NCBI GenBank assembly: GCA_020161015.1
Contig: JAIUOT010000056.1
Span: 62,001 to 126,000 of the forward strand
DNA length: 64,000 bases
DNA from: Actinomycetota bacterium
GTDB taxonomy: Bacteria; Actinomycetota; Actinomycetes; Propionibacteriales; Propionibacteriaceae
Reading direction: 5' to 3'
The notes beneath the pieces are model-generated. The model was not told the DNA's origin. It did no database searches and was given only the letters and a program-made list of their open reading frames with translations. Each line of letters begins with the position of its first letter. Positions within the stretch are counted from its first letter, which is position 1. Positions 1 through 8,853 of this stretch are shown here, one piece after another. A program made the position numbers and the translations under genes.

Positions 1-1
1 G

Positions 2-580
2 GACGAGACCGCCGTCCCCGAGCCCATCGCCACCCTGGACGCCCCGCCCGTCCCGGTGGCGATCGTGCCCGACGACCCGCGCACCGGCGAGCCCCGCATC
101 CCGTGGGTGGTCCGGATCGCGTCGGTGCTGAGCCAGCTGGCCGTCGCCGTCGTGATCGGGTCGCTGCTGTGGGTCTACTGGAGGGCCGTGGACGTCGACG
201 GCTTCGCCTCCGCGTCGTGGCTGATGGGCCAGTTCGTCACCGAGCCAGGCTCGCTGGGCCGCGTCCTGCTCGCGGTGGCGGTGACGGTGATCGCCCTGGT
301 GGTCTGCGCCCCGCTGGCCATCACCGGCTACTACGCGTGGACGGGCTACCGGTGGACGCGGGTGAGCGGGCTCATCGGCGCCGCGGTGAGCTTCGGTGCG
401 CTCACCCTCGTCCCGCCCGCCTGGGCGGCGATCCCGCTGGCCGCAGTGGCCGCGGGTCTCCTGTGGCTTCCGGCCGCCACCCGCTACTTCGCCGCCTGGA
501 CGGCACGCCGCCACCCCGCCGAGGTGTTCGCGCCGCCGACGACCGACGTCTACTACGGGCCACTCCCGCGCTACCGCTGA
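2..580 (+). CDS. Membrane protein of unknown function, C-terminal part (5' end outside window)
   Basis: The reading frame is open to the left edge of the window, so the real start probably lies upstream. A GTG at 56 is only the first internal start candidate. The visible part has about four hydrophobic segments separated by short polar loops, then a polar C-terminus ending in a Tyr/Pro-rich tail (VYYGPLPRYR). The residues before position 56 are Pro/Ala-rich with acidic residues, like a cytoplasmic N-terminal region. I recognise no family. It is followed by a 132-base gap and a secreted-protein gene on the same strand, with no sign of coupling. Confidence 0.6.
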   Translation, partial: DETAVPEPIATLDAPPVPVAIVPDDPRTGEPRIPWVVRIASVLSQLAVAVVIGSLLWVYWRAVDVDGFASASWLMGQFVTEPGSLGRVLLAVAVTVIALVVCAPLAITGYYAWTGYRWTRVSGLIGAAVSFGALTLVPPAWAAIPLAAVAAGLLWLPAATRYFAAWTARRHPAEVFAPPTTDVYYGPLPRYR

Positions 581-712
581 CCCGGAGCCGCGACCCGGCG
601 AAATCCCGGGGGCGCTGCGTAACCTTCGTACGGCCCGGAGCGGTTACCTGTGTGTGAGGCGCTCCCCACGCCTCGTCAGGTTCGTGACACCCGACCCCCG
701 AAAGAGGTTCAC

Positions 713-1441
713 ATGACCCGCTCGAAGCTGAGCCGGAGCGCCATCGGCGCCGCTCTCGGCACCGCCGTGGCCATCTCCATGAGCATGGTTACCTTCACCC
801 CGGTCTTCGCGGAAACCCTGCCCCCGCAGATCACCTGGACCAACCCGATCGCCGACGGCGCGACGTTCACCTACGGTGCCGTCCCGGCAGCGCCCACCTG
901 CACGGCGACCTCCGAGGACCCGGCCGTGGTGCTGAAGTGTGACGTCGACGGCTACAGCGTCGAGGTCGGCCAGCACACGCTCACCCCGATGGTCAGCACC
1001 CAGCTGCCCGACCTGACCTGGGGCGCTCCCGAGGCCGTCACCACCGCGGCGACCTCCTACACCGTCGAGGCGTGGAAGCTGAAGGGCTTCTACTCCCCCG
1101 TGAAGGACGGCAAGATCACCCGCAAGGCCGGCTCGACCATCCCCTTCAAGTTCAAGGTCTACGTCGACGGCGTCAAGGAGAAGGACAAGGCCGTCGTGGC
1201 CAGCTTCCTCGCCCAGCCGGTCGACTGCACGACGCTCGTCGCGCAGGGCGCCCCGGTGACGGTGACCTCCACCCACAAGGGGTTCACGCTGAAGTACCGC
1301 GACGGCGCGTTCCACCAGAACTGGAAGGTGCCGGCGGTCAAGGCCAAGGGCAGCACCAAGAAGCTCGCCAAGCCCTGCTACGACGTGCGGATGACCACCC
1401 AGGACGGCTCGTTCCTCCAGGCCTTCGTCACCGTCAGGTGA
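713..1441 (+). CDS. Secreted PxKF-domain protein
   Basis: The start is the ATG at 713, preceded by an AAAGAGG ribosome-binding site at 701-707; an in-frame ATG at 650 has no such site. The product is 242 aa. It begins with a Sec signal peptide: a basic start (MTRSKLSR), a hydrophobic stretch, and a likely cleavage after VFA near residue 29. The second half carries the sequence typical of PxKF-domain proteins: GFYSPVKDGKITRKAGSTIP, then FKFKVY, and a conserved Cys in QPVDC. Such domains occur at the ends of extracellular actinobacterial and other Gram-positive proteins; their function is unknown. There is no sortase motif or C-terminal membrane anchor, so the protein is probably released. It stands alone and faces the glgX-treYZ operon, separated from it by a strong hairpin. 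Confidence 0.75.
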   Translation: MTRSKLSRSAIGAALGTAVAISMSMVTFTPVFAETLPPQITWTNPIADGATFTYGAVPAAPTCTATSEDPAVVLKCDVDGYSVEVGQHTLTPMVSTQLPDLTWGAPEAVTTAATSYTVEAWKLKGFYSPVKDGKITRKAGSTIPFKFKVYVDGVKEKDKAVVASFLAQPVDCTTLVAQGAPVTVTSTHKGFTLKYRDGAFHQNWKVPAVKAKGSTKKLAKPCYDVRMTTQDGSFLQAFVTVR

Positions 1442-1499
1442 CCCCTTCCGGGCCGGCGCGTCGGATGAGTACCCCGCGCTGACCCGTCACCCCCACTCC

Positions 1500-1537
1500 A
1501 CCGGCGGCCGGCCCTCTCCCTGGGGCCGGCCGCCGGT
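1500..1537. terminator. Bidirectional hairpin between convergent genes
   Basis: A perfect 15-bp inverted repeat (1500-1514 and 1523-1537, arms ACCGGCGGCCGGCCC / GGGCCGGCCGCCGGT) with an 8-base loop lies between the ends of the PxKF gene and treYZ. There is no U-tract, as is common for actinobacterial terminators. The position suits termination from both sides. Confidence 0.75.
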
Positions 1538-1596
1538 GCGCGTGCCGGTGGAGCGCCCGGCGGGACGGCCACCGGTGACCGCCTCCTCAGCTGGGC

Positions 1597-4500
1597 TCAG
1601 GGTTCGAGCGGGAGCAGCAGGGCGCCCGCGTGGGGCGGCAGGACCACGGACGTGCCCAGCAGCCGTGCCCCGGACGGCGTCGCCCAGCGCAGCTGGTGCC
1701 GCCCGCCGAGGTCGACCGTCGCCTCCGCGTCGCCGAAGTTGACCACCACGGCCGGCCCGCCGCGTCGCATCAGGAACCAGCGGGCGTTCTCGTCGACCCG
1801 GCAGCTGGTCGTCGCCAGCGAAGGGTTCGACAGCTCGGCGTACTGCCGGCGGAGCGCGATCAGCTCGCGATAGGCCTGGAGCACCACCCGGTGCCGGCCG
1901 CGGTCCCGCTCGCCCCAGTCGAGACGGGCGGAGACGAAGGTCGCCGGGTCCATCGGGTCCGGGACCGTCGTGGGGTCCCAGTTCATCCGCGCGAACTCCG
2001 CCAGCCGGCCCCGCGTGATGGACGCGGCGAGGTCCGGTTCCGGGTGCCCGGAGAAGAACGGGAACGGGGTGCCGGCCGCCCACTCCTCCCCCATGAACAG
2101 CATCGGCGTGAAGGGCGCGGTCAGGGTCACCAGCGCTGCGCACGCCAGCTGGTCGTCGTCCAGGTGTGCGGCGGGACGGTCACCCGCCGCCCGGTTGCCC
2201 ACCTGGTCGTGGTTGGACGCGCAGACGACCAGTCGCCAGCCCGGCACGGTCGCGCGGTCCAGCGCCCCGCCGTGCTCGCGACCGCGGAAGCTCGACCAGC
2301 TGCCGTCGTGGAAGAAGCCGCTCTCGCACACCTTCGCCAATGCCGCCAGGGGGGCGAAGTCGGCGTAGTACCCCTCGGTCTCCCCGGTCAGCGCCACGTG
2401 CAGCGCGTGGTGGAAGTCGTCGCTCCACTGCGCATCGATCCCCCGCCCGCCGGCCTCCCGCGGGCGCGTCAGCAGCGGGTCGTTCTCGTCGGACTCGGCG
2501 ATCAGGGTGAGCGGGCGTCGCAGGTGGGCCGACAGGTCGGACGCGACCAGGGCCAGCTCCTCGAGGATGTGCGTCGGGGAGCGGTCGACGATCGCGTGCA
2601 CCGCGTCCAGCCGCAGGGCGTCCACGTGCATGTCGACGAACCAGTGCCGCACGTTGTCGCACAGCGTGCGGCGCACCTCTGCGCTGTCGGGCCCGTCGGT
2701 GTTGATCCGCGTGCCCCAGCCGCTCTCTCCGTCCTCGCCCGGAGCCCGCAGGTAGGGGCCGAACACGGGCAGGTAGTTGCCGCTCGGCCCGAGGTGGTTG
2801 AAGACGACGTCCTGCACGACGGCCAGCCCGAGGCCGTGGCAGGCGTCCACGAACCGGCGGTACGCGTCCGGCCCGCCGTAGGGCTCGTGGACGGCGAACC
2901 AGGCGACGCCGTCGTAGCCCCAGCCCCGGTCGCCGTTGAAGGCGTTCACCGGCATCAGCTCGACGAAGTCCACGCCCAGTTCGACGAGGTGCGGCAGGCG
3001 CGCGATCGCCGCGTCGAGCGTGCCTTCCGGGGTGAAGGTGCCCAGGTGCAGCTCGTAGACGACGCCGCCGGCGAGCTGGCGCCCGGTCCAGCCCTGGTCG
3101 TGCCAGGTGAAGCCGGCCGGGTCGAAGGTGCGCGACAGCCCGTGCACGCCGTACGGCTGCCACCGCGTCCGCGGGTCGGGCAGCGGCGCGGTGCGGTCGT
3201 CGACGAGGTACCCGTAGTCCACCCGCCCCAGGGGCTCCGGCTCGGCCGGCGTCCACCAGCTGTCGGCCGACCTCGTCATCGGCACCACCCGGTCGCCCAC
3301 CTGGAGCCGCACCCGCTCGGGCAGTGGCGCCCACACGTCGAAGCGCCCGCGTTCGCCGGCGCGACGCTCCTCGCGGACCAGCAGGGCCACCGGGTACTGG
3401 GCGAGCACGTCGGCCAGCAGCACGGCCCCCTGCTCGTCCGTGGCCAGCCGGCGTCCGGAGACCAGGTCGCGCCAGCGGCCCTCGGGCAGCGCCAGCCAGG
3501 TGCCGCGCCACCCCCCGGACGCCGCCAGTCCGACCGGGAGGCGGGTGGCGAGAGCGATCGCCCCGCCACGATCGAAGGCGACCAGGTGTCCGGCGGCCGG
3601 CCCCTGTGCCGCCAGCGGCGTGTACCCGGTGAACAACTCGGGATGGTCGCGGCGCAGCGTGAGCACCTGGTGGCACAGCAGGAGCTTGGCCGCGCCGTCG
3701 TCCTCCCGCCCGTCCCCCAGGGGCGGACGGGCGCCCGTGCGCACCCGGTCGAGCAGGTCGGCCCGCGCGGCGAAGTCGACCGGGCGCCGGTTGTCCGGGT
3801 CGACCAGGCTGAGCTCCCACAGCTCGCTGCCCTGGTAGAGGTCGGGGACGCCGGGGATCGCGAGGTCGAGCAGCTTGGCCGCGAGGGCGTTGCTGCGTCC
3901 CGGCGCCGCGACCACGTCGAGCACGCGCTCGAGCACGGCGGTCACGCGGGGATCGTCGAAGGCCGCGTCGACGCACGCCTGGAGCGCGGCCTCGTACGCG
4001 GCGTCGGGGGCGGTCCAGGCCGTCCGCTCCTCGGCCTCGCGCATCGCCTTCTCCGCGTACCCGTGCAGGCGCTCGCGGTCGGCGGGCCACGCGCCGAGCA
4101 CGGCCTGCCACAGCAGGTTGGCGAAGCCGGGATCGGGCACCGGCACGAGGGCGAGCAGCTCGGCGAGGGCCTCCTCCCACAGCGCCGGCACCTCGGCGAG
4201 CACGCTGATCCGGGCCCGCACGTCCTCGCCACGCTTGGTGTCGTGGGTCGTGCCGGCCGTCATCGCCTGCGGCCACTCCAGCTGGCGGCGCTGCATCAGC
4301 GCGTGGAACTCGTCCACCCCGACGCTGAACAGGCTCGGGTCTCCCCCCACCTCGTTGAGCGAGGTGAGGCGTGCCCAGCGGTAGAACGCGCGGTCCTCGA
4401 CCCCCTTGGCCATCACCATGCCGGAGGTCTGCTGGAAGCGTTGGGCAGGCCCGGACGCGCCGTCGGCCAGCACCGGGTACAGGGCGTCGAGGAGCGCACC

Positions 4501-5757
4501 CAGGTCGGGACGGTGCTCCCACGCGAACCCGAACGCCCGGTCGAGGTACTCCCTGCCCTCGGGGAGGTAGGACCGGTACACCTCGAAGTCGGCGAGCAGC
4601 TCGGCCACCGCTGCCGCCAGCCGCTCGAGGTCGGGGGGATCGGCGGGATCGAGGACGGCGACCACCTCGCGGGCGATCCGGCGCACCTCCGAGTTCAGGA
4701 TGCCGTCGGCGACGACCAGCTTGCCGTCGTGGACGAGGCGTCGCCAGTCCACGGGACCGCCACGCAGCCGGTCCTCCAGGGCGGTCAGCGGGGCCTCGCC
4801 CTCAGGGTCGACGAGCACCCGGTCGACCAGGGCCATCGCGTCGTAGCCGGTGGTGCCGGCGGTCGCCCAGGTGGACGGCAGCTCCTCCAGTTCGACGCCG
4901 TCCGTGCCACCCTCGATCGAGAGGATCTTCTCCACCAGCACGTACGCGCCGCCGGTCAGCCCGGCCAGGTCCTCCAGGTAGCGGCCGGGGTCGCGGAGCC
5001 CGTCCGGGTGGTCGACCCGCAGGCCGTCGACCAGCCCCTCGTCGAACCAGCGGCGGATCTCCGCGTGCGACCGGGCGAACCACTCGGGGTCCTCGACCCG
5101 GATGGCGACCAGGGTGTTCACCGCGAAGAAGCGCCGGTAGTTCAGCGTCCGGTCCGCCTCCCGCCAGCCGACCAGCTGGTAGTGCTGGCGGGCGTGCACC
5201 ACGTTGGGGTCCTCGTCGCCGCCGCGGACGGTGTCCGGGGCGAGCGGGAACCGCTGGTCGTGGTAGTGCAGCTCGCCGCCGAGCACCTGGAGGTGGTCGA
5301 TCCGGACGGCGTCGGAGCCCGGCTCGACGAGCAGGTCGTCGTCCCCCACCACCGGGATGCGGAGCTTGCCGCCCCCGGCCTCCCAGTCGATGTCGAACGC
5401 GGAGGCGTACGGCGAGTCCTGCCCGTGGGTGAGCACGTGCCACCACCACTCGTTCTCCCACGGCCGGGCGACGCCGACGTGGTTGGGCACGATGTCCACC
5501 AGCACGCCCATGCCCAGGCGCCGGGCCTCCGTCGCCAGCGCCGCCAGCCCGGACGCCCGTCCCCGCGACGGGTCGATCGCGCGGTGGTCGGCGACGTCGT
5601 AGCCGTGCTCGCTCCCCGACTCCGATGCGAGCAGGGGCGACAGGTAGACCCAGTCGACGCCGAGCTCGTGCAGGTAGCCGAGGATCCGCGCGGCGGCGAC
5701 CAGGTCGAAGTCCTCGGTGATCTGGAGCCGGTAGGTGCTGGTGGGGGTGCGGGGCAT
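1597..5757 (-). CDS. treYZ: Fused maltooligosyltrehalose synthase / maltooligosyltrehalose trehalohydrolase (TreY-TreZ)
   Basis: One uninterrupted 1386-aa frame holds two GH13 enzymes that are normally separate. Residues about 1-795 are TreY, which converts the reducing end of a malto-oligosaccharide into a trehalosyl unit. It shows VDIVPNH, GLRVDHPDGL (nucleophile Asp), ILVEKIL (acid/base Glu) and the TreY-specific GTTHDTKRGEDVRARI. Residues about 800-1386 are TreZ, which releases trehalose. It shows an N-terminal beta domain (GRFDVWAPLP), DVVFNHLGPSGNYLPVFGPY, ALRLDAVHAI, LIAESDEND and SNHDQVGNRAAGDR. Both catalytic sets look intact. The joint is a short Arg/Glu-rich stretch (REERRAGERG). 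The gene starts 9 bases after the glgX stop, so the two are probably one transcript: GlgX debranches glycogen and TreYZ turns the linear chains into trehalose. Confidence 0.93.
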   Translation of the reverse strand: MPRTPTSTYRLQITEDFDLVAAARILGYLHELGVDWVYLSPLLASESGSEHGYDVADHRAIDPSRGRASGLAALATEARRLGMGVLVDIVPNHVGVARPWENEWWWHVLTHGQDSPYASAFDIDWEAGGGKLRIPVVGDDDLLVEPGSDAVRIDHLQVLGGELHYHDQRFPLAPDTVRGGDEDPNVVHARQHYQLVGWREADRTLNYRRFFAVNTLVAIRVEDPEWFARSHAEIRRWFDEGLVDGLRVDHPDGLRDPGRYLEDLAGLTGGAYVLVEKILSIEGGTDGVELEELPSTWATAGTTGYDAMALVDRVLVDPEGEAPLTALEDRLRGGPVDWRRLVHDGKLVVADGILNSEVRRIAREVVAVLDPADPPDLERLAAAVAELLADFEVYRSYLPEGREYLDRAFGFAWEHRPDLGALLDALYPVLADGASGPAQRFQQTSGMVMAKGVEDRAFYRWARLTSLNEVGGDPSLFSVGVDEFHALMQRRQLEWPQAMTAGTTHDTKRGEDVRARISVLAEVPALWEEALAELLALVPVPDPGFANLLWQAVLGAWPADRERLHGYAEKAMREAEERTAWTAPDAAYEAALQACVDAAFDDPRVTAVLERVLDVVAAPGRSNALAAKLLDLAIPGVPDLYQGSELWELSLVDPDNRRPVDFAARADLLDRVRTGARPPLGDGREDDGAAKLLLCHQVLTLRRDHPELFTGYTPLAAQGPAAGHLVAFDRGGAIALATRLPVGLAASGGWRGTWLALPEGRWRDLVSGRRLATDEQGAVLLADVLAQYPVALLVREERRAGERGRFDVWAPLPERVRLQVGDRVVPMTRSADSWWTPAEPEPLGRVDYGYLVDDRTAPLPDPRTRWQPYGVHGLSRTFDPAGFTWHDQGWTGRQLAGGVVYELHLGTFTPEGTLDAAIARLPHLVELGVDFVELMPVNAFNGDRGWGYDGVAWFAVHEPYGGPDAYRRFVDACHGLGLAVVQDVVFNHLGPSGNYLPVFGPYLRAPGEDGESGWGTRINTDGPDSAEVRRTLCDNVRHWFVDMHVDALRLDAVHAIVDRSPTHILEELALVASDLSAHLRRPLTLIAESDENDPLLTRPREAGGRGIDAQWSDDFHHALHVALTGETEGYYADFAPLAALAKVCESGFFHDGSWSSFRGREHGGALDRATVPGWRLVVCASNHDQVGNRAAGDRPAAHLDDDQLACAALVTLTAPFTPMLFMGEEWAAGTPFPFFSGHPEPDLAASITRGRLAEFARMNWDPTTVPDPMDPATFVSARLDWGERDRGRHRVVLQAYRELIALRRQYAELSNPSLATTSCRVDENARWFLMRRGGPAVVVNFGDAEATVDLGGRHQLRWATPSGARLLGTSVVLPPHAGALLLPLEP

Positions 5758-5766
5758 GGGTTCCTC

Positions 5767-7935
5767 TCAGCGGGCCTGCTCTGCCATCACCGCGACGGAC
5801 GCGGCGGCCGACATCTCCACCTCCGGCGTCACTCCGGTGTGCTGCATGAGCACGAGCACGCTGTGGCCCGGCAGCTCCCGCGTCGACCCCGCGGGCAGCG
5901 GCGCATCGTCGAGGACGTCGGCGGCGGTGTCCACCTCGACGTTCCAGGACGCGGCGTACTCCTCCGCGGGCAGCGTGAGCTGGACGGGGTCGGAGCCGCC
6001 GTTGAAGTACAGCAGCGCATGGTCGTCCACGATCCGGTTGCCGGTGGCATCGGTGCTGGGGATGCCGTCGCCGTTCAGGTACATGCCCAGCGCCCGGGCG
6101 CCGGGGGCGTGCCAGTCGCCGTCCTCCATCGGCCGGCCGTCCGGGTGCAGCCAGACGATGTCGTTCAGGCGCTGCTCGTCGTCGGTGCGGACGGCTGAGC
6201 CGGTGAAGAACCGCTTGCGGCGGAAGATCGGGTGCTCGGCCCGCAGCCGGGCGACCGTCGCGGTGAACTCCATCAGCGGCGTGTCCAGCTCGTCCCAGTG
6301 CACCCACGAGATTTCGGAGTCCTGGGCGTAGGTGTTGTTGTCGCCGCCCTGGGTGCGCCCCAGCTCGTCGCCGTGCAGGATCATCGGCACGCCCTGGCTC
6401 AGCAGCAGGGTGGCGACGAGGTTGCGCTGCTCGCGTGCCCGCGCCGCGAGGATGTCGGGGTCGGTCGTCGGCCCTTCCACCCCGTGGTTCCAGGAGCGGT
6501 TGAAGCTCTCGCCGTCACGGTTGTCCTCGCCGTTGGCCTCGTTGTGCTTCTCGTTGTAGGACACGAGGTCGCGCAGCGTGAAGCCGTCGTGGGCGGTGAC
6601 GAAGTTGACGCTGGCCACGGGCCGCCGCGCCGAGTGCTCGTACAGGTCGGCCGAGCCGGCGATGCGGGCGGCGAACTCGCCGAGGTTCGGCTCGCCCCGC
6701 CAGAAGTCGCGGACGGCGTCGCGGAACTTGCCGTTCCACTCCGACCACTGCGGCGGGAAGTTGCCCACCTGGTAGCCGCCGGGACCGACGTCCCAGGGCT
6801 CGGCGATGAGCTTCACCTGGCTGATCACCGGGTCCTGCTGCACGAGCTCGAAGAACGCCGCCAGCCGGTTCACGTCGTAGAACTCGCGGGCCAGCGCGGA
6901 GGCGAGGTCGAACCGGAACCCGTCCACGTGCATCTCGGTCACCCAGTAGCGCAGGGAGTCCATGATCAGCTGCAACGAGTGCGGGTGGCCGACGTTGAGC
7001 GAGTTCCCCGTGCCGGTGTAGTCCATGTAGTACTGCTTCTGGTCATCCACGAGCCGGTAGTAGGCCGGGTTGTCGATGCCCTTGAAGCTGAGCGTCGGGC
7101 CCAGGTGGTTGCCCTCGGCGGTGTGGTTGTACACCACGTCGAGGATCACCTCGATGCCGGCGGCGTGCAGCGTCCGCACCATGCCCTTGAACTCCTGCAC
7201 CTGGCTGCCCGGGTCCTTGACCGAGGAGTAGTCGGCGTGCGGGGCGAGGAAGCCGATGGTGTTGTAGCCCCAGTAGTTGCGCAGCCCGCGCTCGAGCAGG
7301 TGGGCGTCGTGGATGAACTGGTGCACCGGCATCAGCTCGACGGCCGTCACGCCCAGGTTCTGGAGGTGCTTGATGACCGCGGGCTGGGCGAGCCCCGCAT
7401 AGGTGCCGCGCATCTCCTCCGGCACGTCCGGGTGCAGCTGGGTGAGGCCCTTCACGTGGGCCTCGTAGATCAGCGACTCGTTGTAGGGGATGTTCAGCCG
7501 GCGGTCACCGGTCCAGTCGAAGAACGGGTTGATGACCACCGAGAACATCATCTTGTCCGCGGAGTCGTCGTCGTTGCGCGAGTTCTCGTCCCCGAAGGTG
7601 TAGCCGAACAGCGACTGCCCCCAGGCGATCTCACCCTCGGTCGCCTTGGCGTACGGGTCGAGCAGCAGCTTGTTCGGGTTGCACCGCAGCCCCCGTGCCG
7701 GGTCGTAGGGTCCGTGGACGCGGTACCCGTAGCGCTGCCCGGGGTCGACCTGCGGCAGGTAGCAGTGCCACACGTACGCGTCCACCTCGGTCAGCTCGAC
7801 ACGGGTCTCGTTGTGCACCTCGTCGAACAGGCAGAGTTCGACGCGCTCGGCCACCTCGCTGAAGAGGGCGAAGTTCGTCCCCCGCCCGTCGTAGGTGGCA
7901 CCCAGCGGGTACGGCGATCCTGGCCAGACTTGCAT
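5767..7935 (-). CDS. glgX: Glycogen debranching enzyme GlgX (GH13)
   Basis: The start is the ATG at 7935, six bases or so after a GGAGGA ribosome-binding site (7939-7944 on this strand). An upstream in-frame ATG at 7971 would add 12 residues and has no such site. The product is 722 aa, normal for GlgX/TreX isoamylase-type debranching enzymes, which hydrolyse alpha-1,6 branches of glycogen or limit dextrin. An N-terminal CBM48-like domain (residues about 5-120) precedes the catalytic barrel. The GH13 motifs are VILDVVYNHTAEG, GFRFDLASAL (nucleophile), LIAEPWDVG (acid/base) and FVTAHDGFTLRDLVSYNEKH. It is the first gene of the glgX-treYZ pair. Confidence 0.94.
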   Translation of the reverse strand: MQVWPGSPYPLGATYDGRGTNFALFSEVAERVELCLFDEVHNETRVELTEVDAYVWHCYLPQVDPGQRYGYRVHGPYDPARGLRCNPNKLLLDPYAKATEGEIAWGQSLFGYTFGDENSRNDDDSADKMMFSVVINPFFDWTGDRRLNIPYNESLIYEAHVKGLTQLHPDVPEEMRGTYAGLAQPAVIKHLQNLGVTAVELMPVHQFIHDAHLLERGLRNYWGYNTIGFLAPHADYSSVKDPGSQVQEFKGMVRTLHAAGIEVILDVVYNHTAEGNHLGPTLSFKGIDNPAYYRLVDDQKQYYMDYTGTGNSLNVGHPHSLQLIMDSLRYWVTEMHVDGFRFDLASALAREFYDVNRLAAFFELVQQDPVISQVKLIAEPWDVGPGGYQVGNFPPQWSEWNGKFRDAVRDFWRGEPNLGEFAARIAGSADLYEHSARRPVASVNFVTAHDGFTLRDLVSYNEKHNEANGEDNRDGESFNRSWNHGVEGPTTDPDILAARAREQRNLVATLLLSQGVPMILHGDELGRTQGGDNNTYAQDSEISWVHWDELDTPLMEFTATVARLRAEHPIFRRKRFFTGSAVRTDDEQRLNDIVWLHPDGRPMEDGDWHAPGARALGMYLNGDGIPSTDATGNRIVDDHALLYFNGGSDPVQLTLPAEEYAASWNVEVDTAADVLDDAPLPAGSTRELPGHSVLVLMQHTGVTPEVEMSAAASVAVMAEQAR

Positions 7936-8018
7936 CGGTCCTCCTCGGGTCTGCGGTGCCAGACTAGCCATGGCACCCGCAGGCGCGGCAGACGGCGCCG
8001 ACCGCTACCGTTACCGCC

Positions 8019-8549
8019 GTGGCGACCAGCGACATCATCAAGGCCATCGGCCAGGCGATCATCGACGCGCTCTCCCCCCGGCCGGCCGGCAGGCGCCGGC
8101 CCGGGCGGAGTACCCCGCGTCCGCGTGCCCGAAACCCCCGGACCGACGGCTATCCCGGCGACTTCACCGGGCGGTGCGAGCTGTCCTACGACCCGCACCC
8201 GGGCCGGCTCGCCGACCCCGGGGAGGTCGTGTGGACCTGGGTGCCGTACGAGGAGGACCACAGCAGGGGCAAGGACCGCCCCGTCCTGGTCATCGCCCGG
8301 GACGGCCACTGGCTGCTCGCGCTGCCGATGACCAGCAAGGATCACGACCTGGACGCGGGCCAGGAGGCGTCGGAGGGCCGCTATTGGGTGGAGATCGGCC
8401 GGGGGTCCTGGGACTCCTCCGGACGGGTCAGCGAGGTGCGCGTGAACCGGATCGTCCGCGTCGACCCGGAGAAGATCCGCCGGGTGTCCGACCGGGTCAG
8501 CAGGGACGTGTTCGAACGCGTGGCCGCCGGGGTGCGCCGGCACTGGTGA
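8019..8549 (+). CDS. PemK/MazF-family-like protein
   Basis: The product is 176 aa from a GTG start at 8019. Residues about 1-55 are a basic, Pro/Arg-rich extension. The rest resembles the actinobacterial PemK/MazF-like group: GEVVWTWVPYEEDHSRGKDRPVLVIAR, whose core resembles the family's G-x-V-W-x-x-x-[x]n-G-x-x-RPVLVI strand, and VNRIVRVDPEKIRRV, which resembles the family's C-terminal strand and helix. MazF/PemK proteins are usually mRNA interferases, but many chromosomal members of this extended type have no antitoxin beside them. None is visible here: the upstream gene is glgX on the other strand and the next gene is recombinase-like. Toxin activity is therefore not established. Confidence 0.65.
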   Translation: MATSDIIKAIGQAIIDALSPRPAGRRRPGRSTPRPRARNPRTDGYPGDFTGRCELSYDPHPGRLADPGEVVWTWVPYEEDHSRGKDRPVLVIARDGHWLLALPMTSKDHDLDAGQEASEGRYWVEIGRGSWDSSGRVSEVRVNRIVRVDPEKIRRVSDRVSRDVFERVAAGVRRHW

Positions 8550-8617
8550 GCCGCGACGCCGGTGGGCGACGCCACCGGACGGTCCCGGCTGCGCACAGAA
8601 ACCGGCATGGATGGATC

Positions 8618-8628
8618 CTTTCTGGTCG
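8618..8628 (+). promoter_or_regulatory. Candidate regulatory box matching the pdu control-region repeats
   Basis: CTTTCTGGTCG lies upstream of the cobalamin riboswitch. It matches, at 10 of 11 and 9 of 11 positions, the two abutting 11-bp repeats between pduA and pduU (CTTTCGGGTCG and CTTTCTGGACC). It may be a PocR or promoter element. This rests on sequence similarity alone. Confidence 0.3.
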
Positions 8629-8649
8629 TGCGGGCCAACCGCCCACCCC

Positions 8650-8778
8650 GGCCCCGGGGGCCGGGCGTACCCTGAAGGAGCAATTGCGCCCAGCAGAGGG
8701 AAGCCGGTGGGATTCCGGCACTGACGCGCAACCGTGAGCCGGCTCGCCGGCGAGTCGGGTCACTCTGCTCGGCGCTCG
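8650..8778 (+). ncRNA. Cobalamin (B12) riboswitch
   Basis: The conserved B12-box core is clear at 8697-8738: GGGAAGCCGGTGGGATTCCG followed by GCACTGACGCGCAACCGTGA, the actinobacterial form of GGGAA..GGTG..A.TCCGG..CTG.CCCGCAACCGT. Downstream, after a GC hairpin (GAGCCGGCTCGCCGGC), GAGTCGGGTCACTCTGC at 8752-8768 matches the 3' conserved arm. The outer limits are estimates. In this RNA family, adenosyl- or methylcobalamin binding normally represses the downstream gene. The next gene on this strand is the recombinase-like gene at 8854. The pdu operon lies on the opposite strand and converges on this locus, so the riboswitch cannot be its leader. I see no clear terminator between riboswitch and gene; a hairpin at 8798-8832 (GCACGG/CCGTGC arms) could belong to the expression platform. 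Confidence 0.85.
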
Positions 8779-8853
8779 GCCCTTACCCGCTGTCGCGCAC
8801 GCACGGGAGGCGGCGAGACCCGTCGTCCGTGCAGCAGCAGAAGGATGACGACG

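Noticed and set aside
619..647. GTAACC/GGTTAC inverted repeat upstream of the PxKF gene as an operator
   Set aside because: The arms are only six bases with a 17-base spacer, which is expected by chance; no other support.
1630..6198. A 1522-codon open frame on the plus strand across treYZ
   Set aside because: It is antisense to a gene with clear catalytic motifs on the minus strand. Its translation is rich in Arg, Gly, Val and His with no domain, as expected from GC-biased codon use.
8650..8778. The cobalamin riboswitch as the control element of the pdu operon
   Set aside because: The riboswitch is on the plus strand and the pdu operon runs on the minus strand toward it, so it cannot be its leader.
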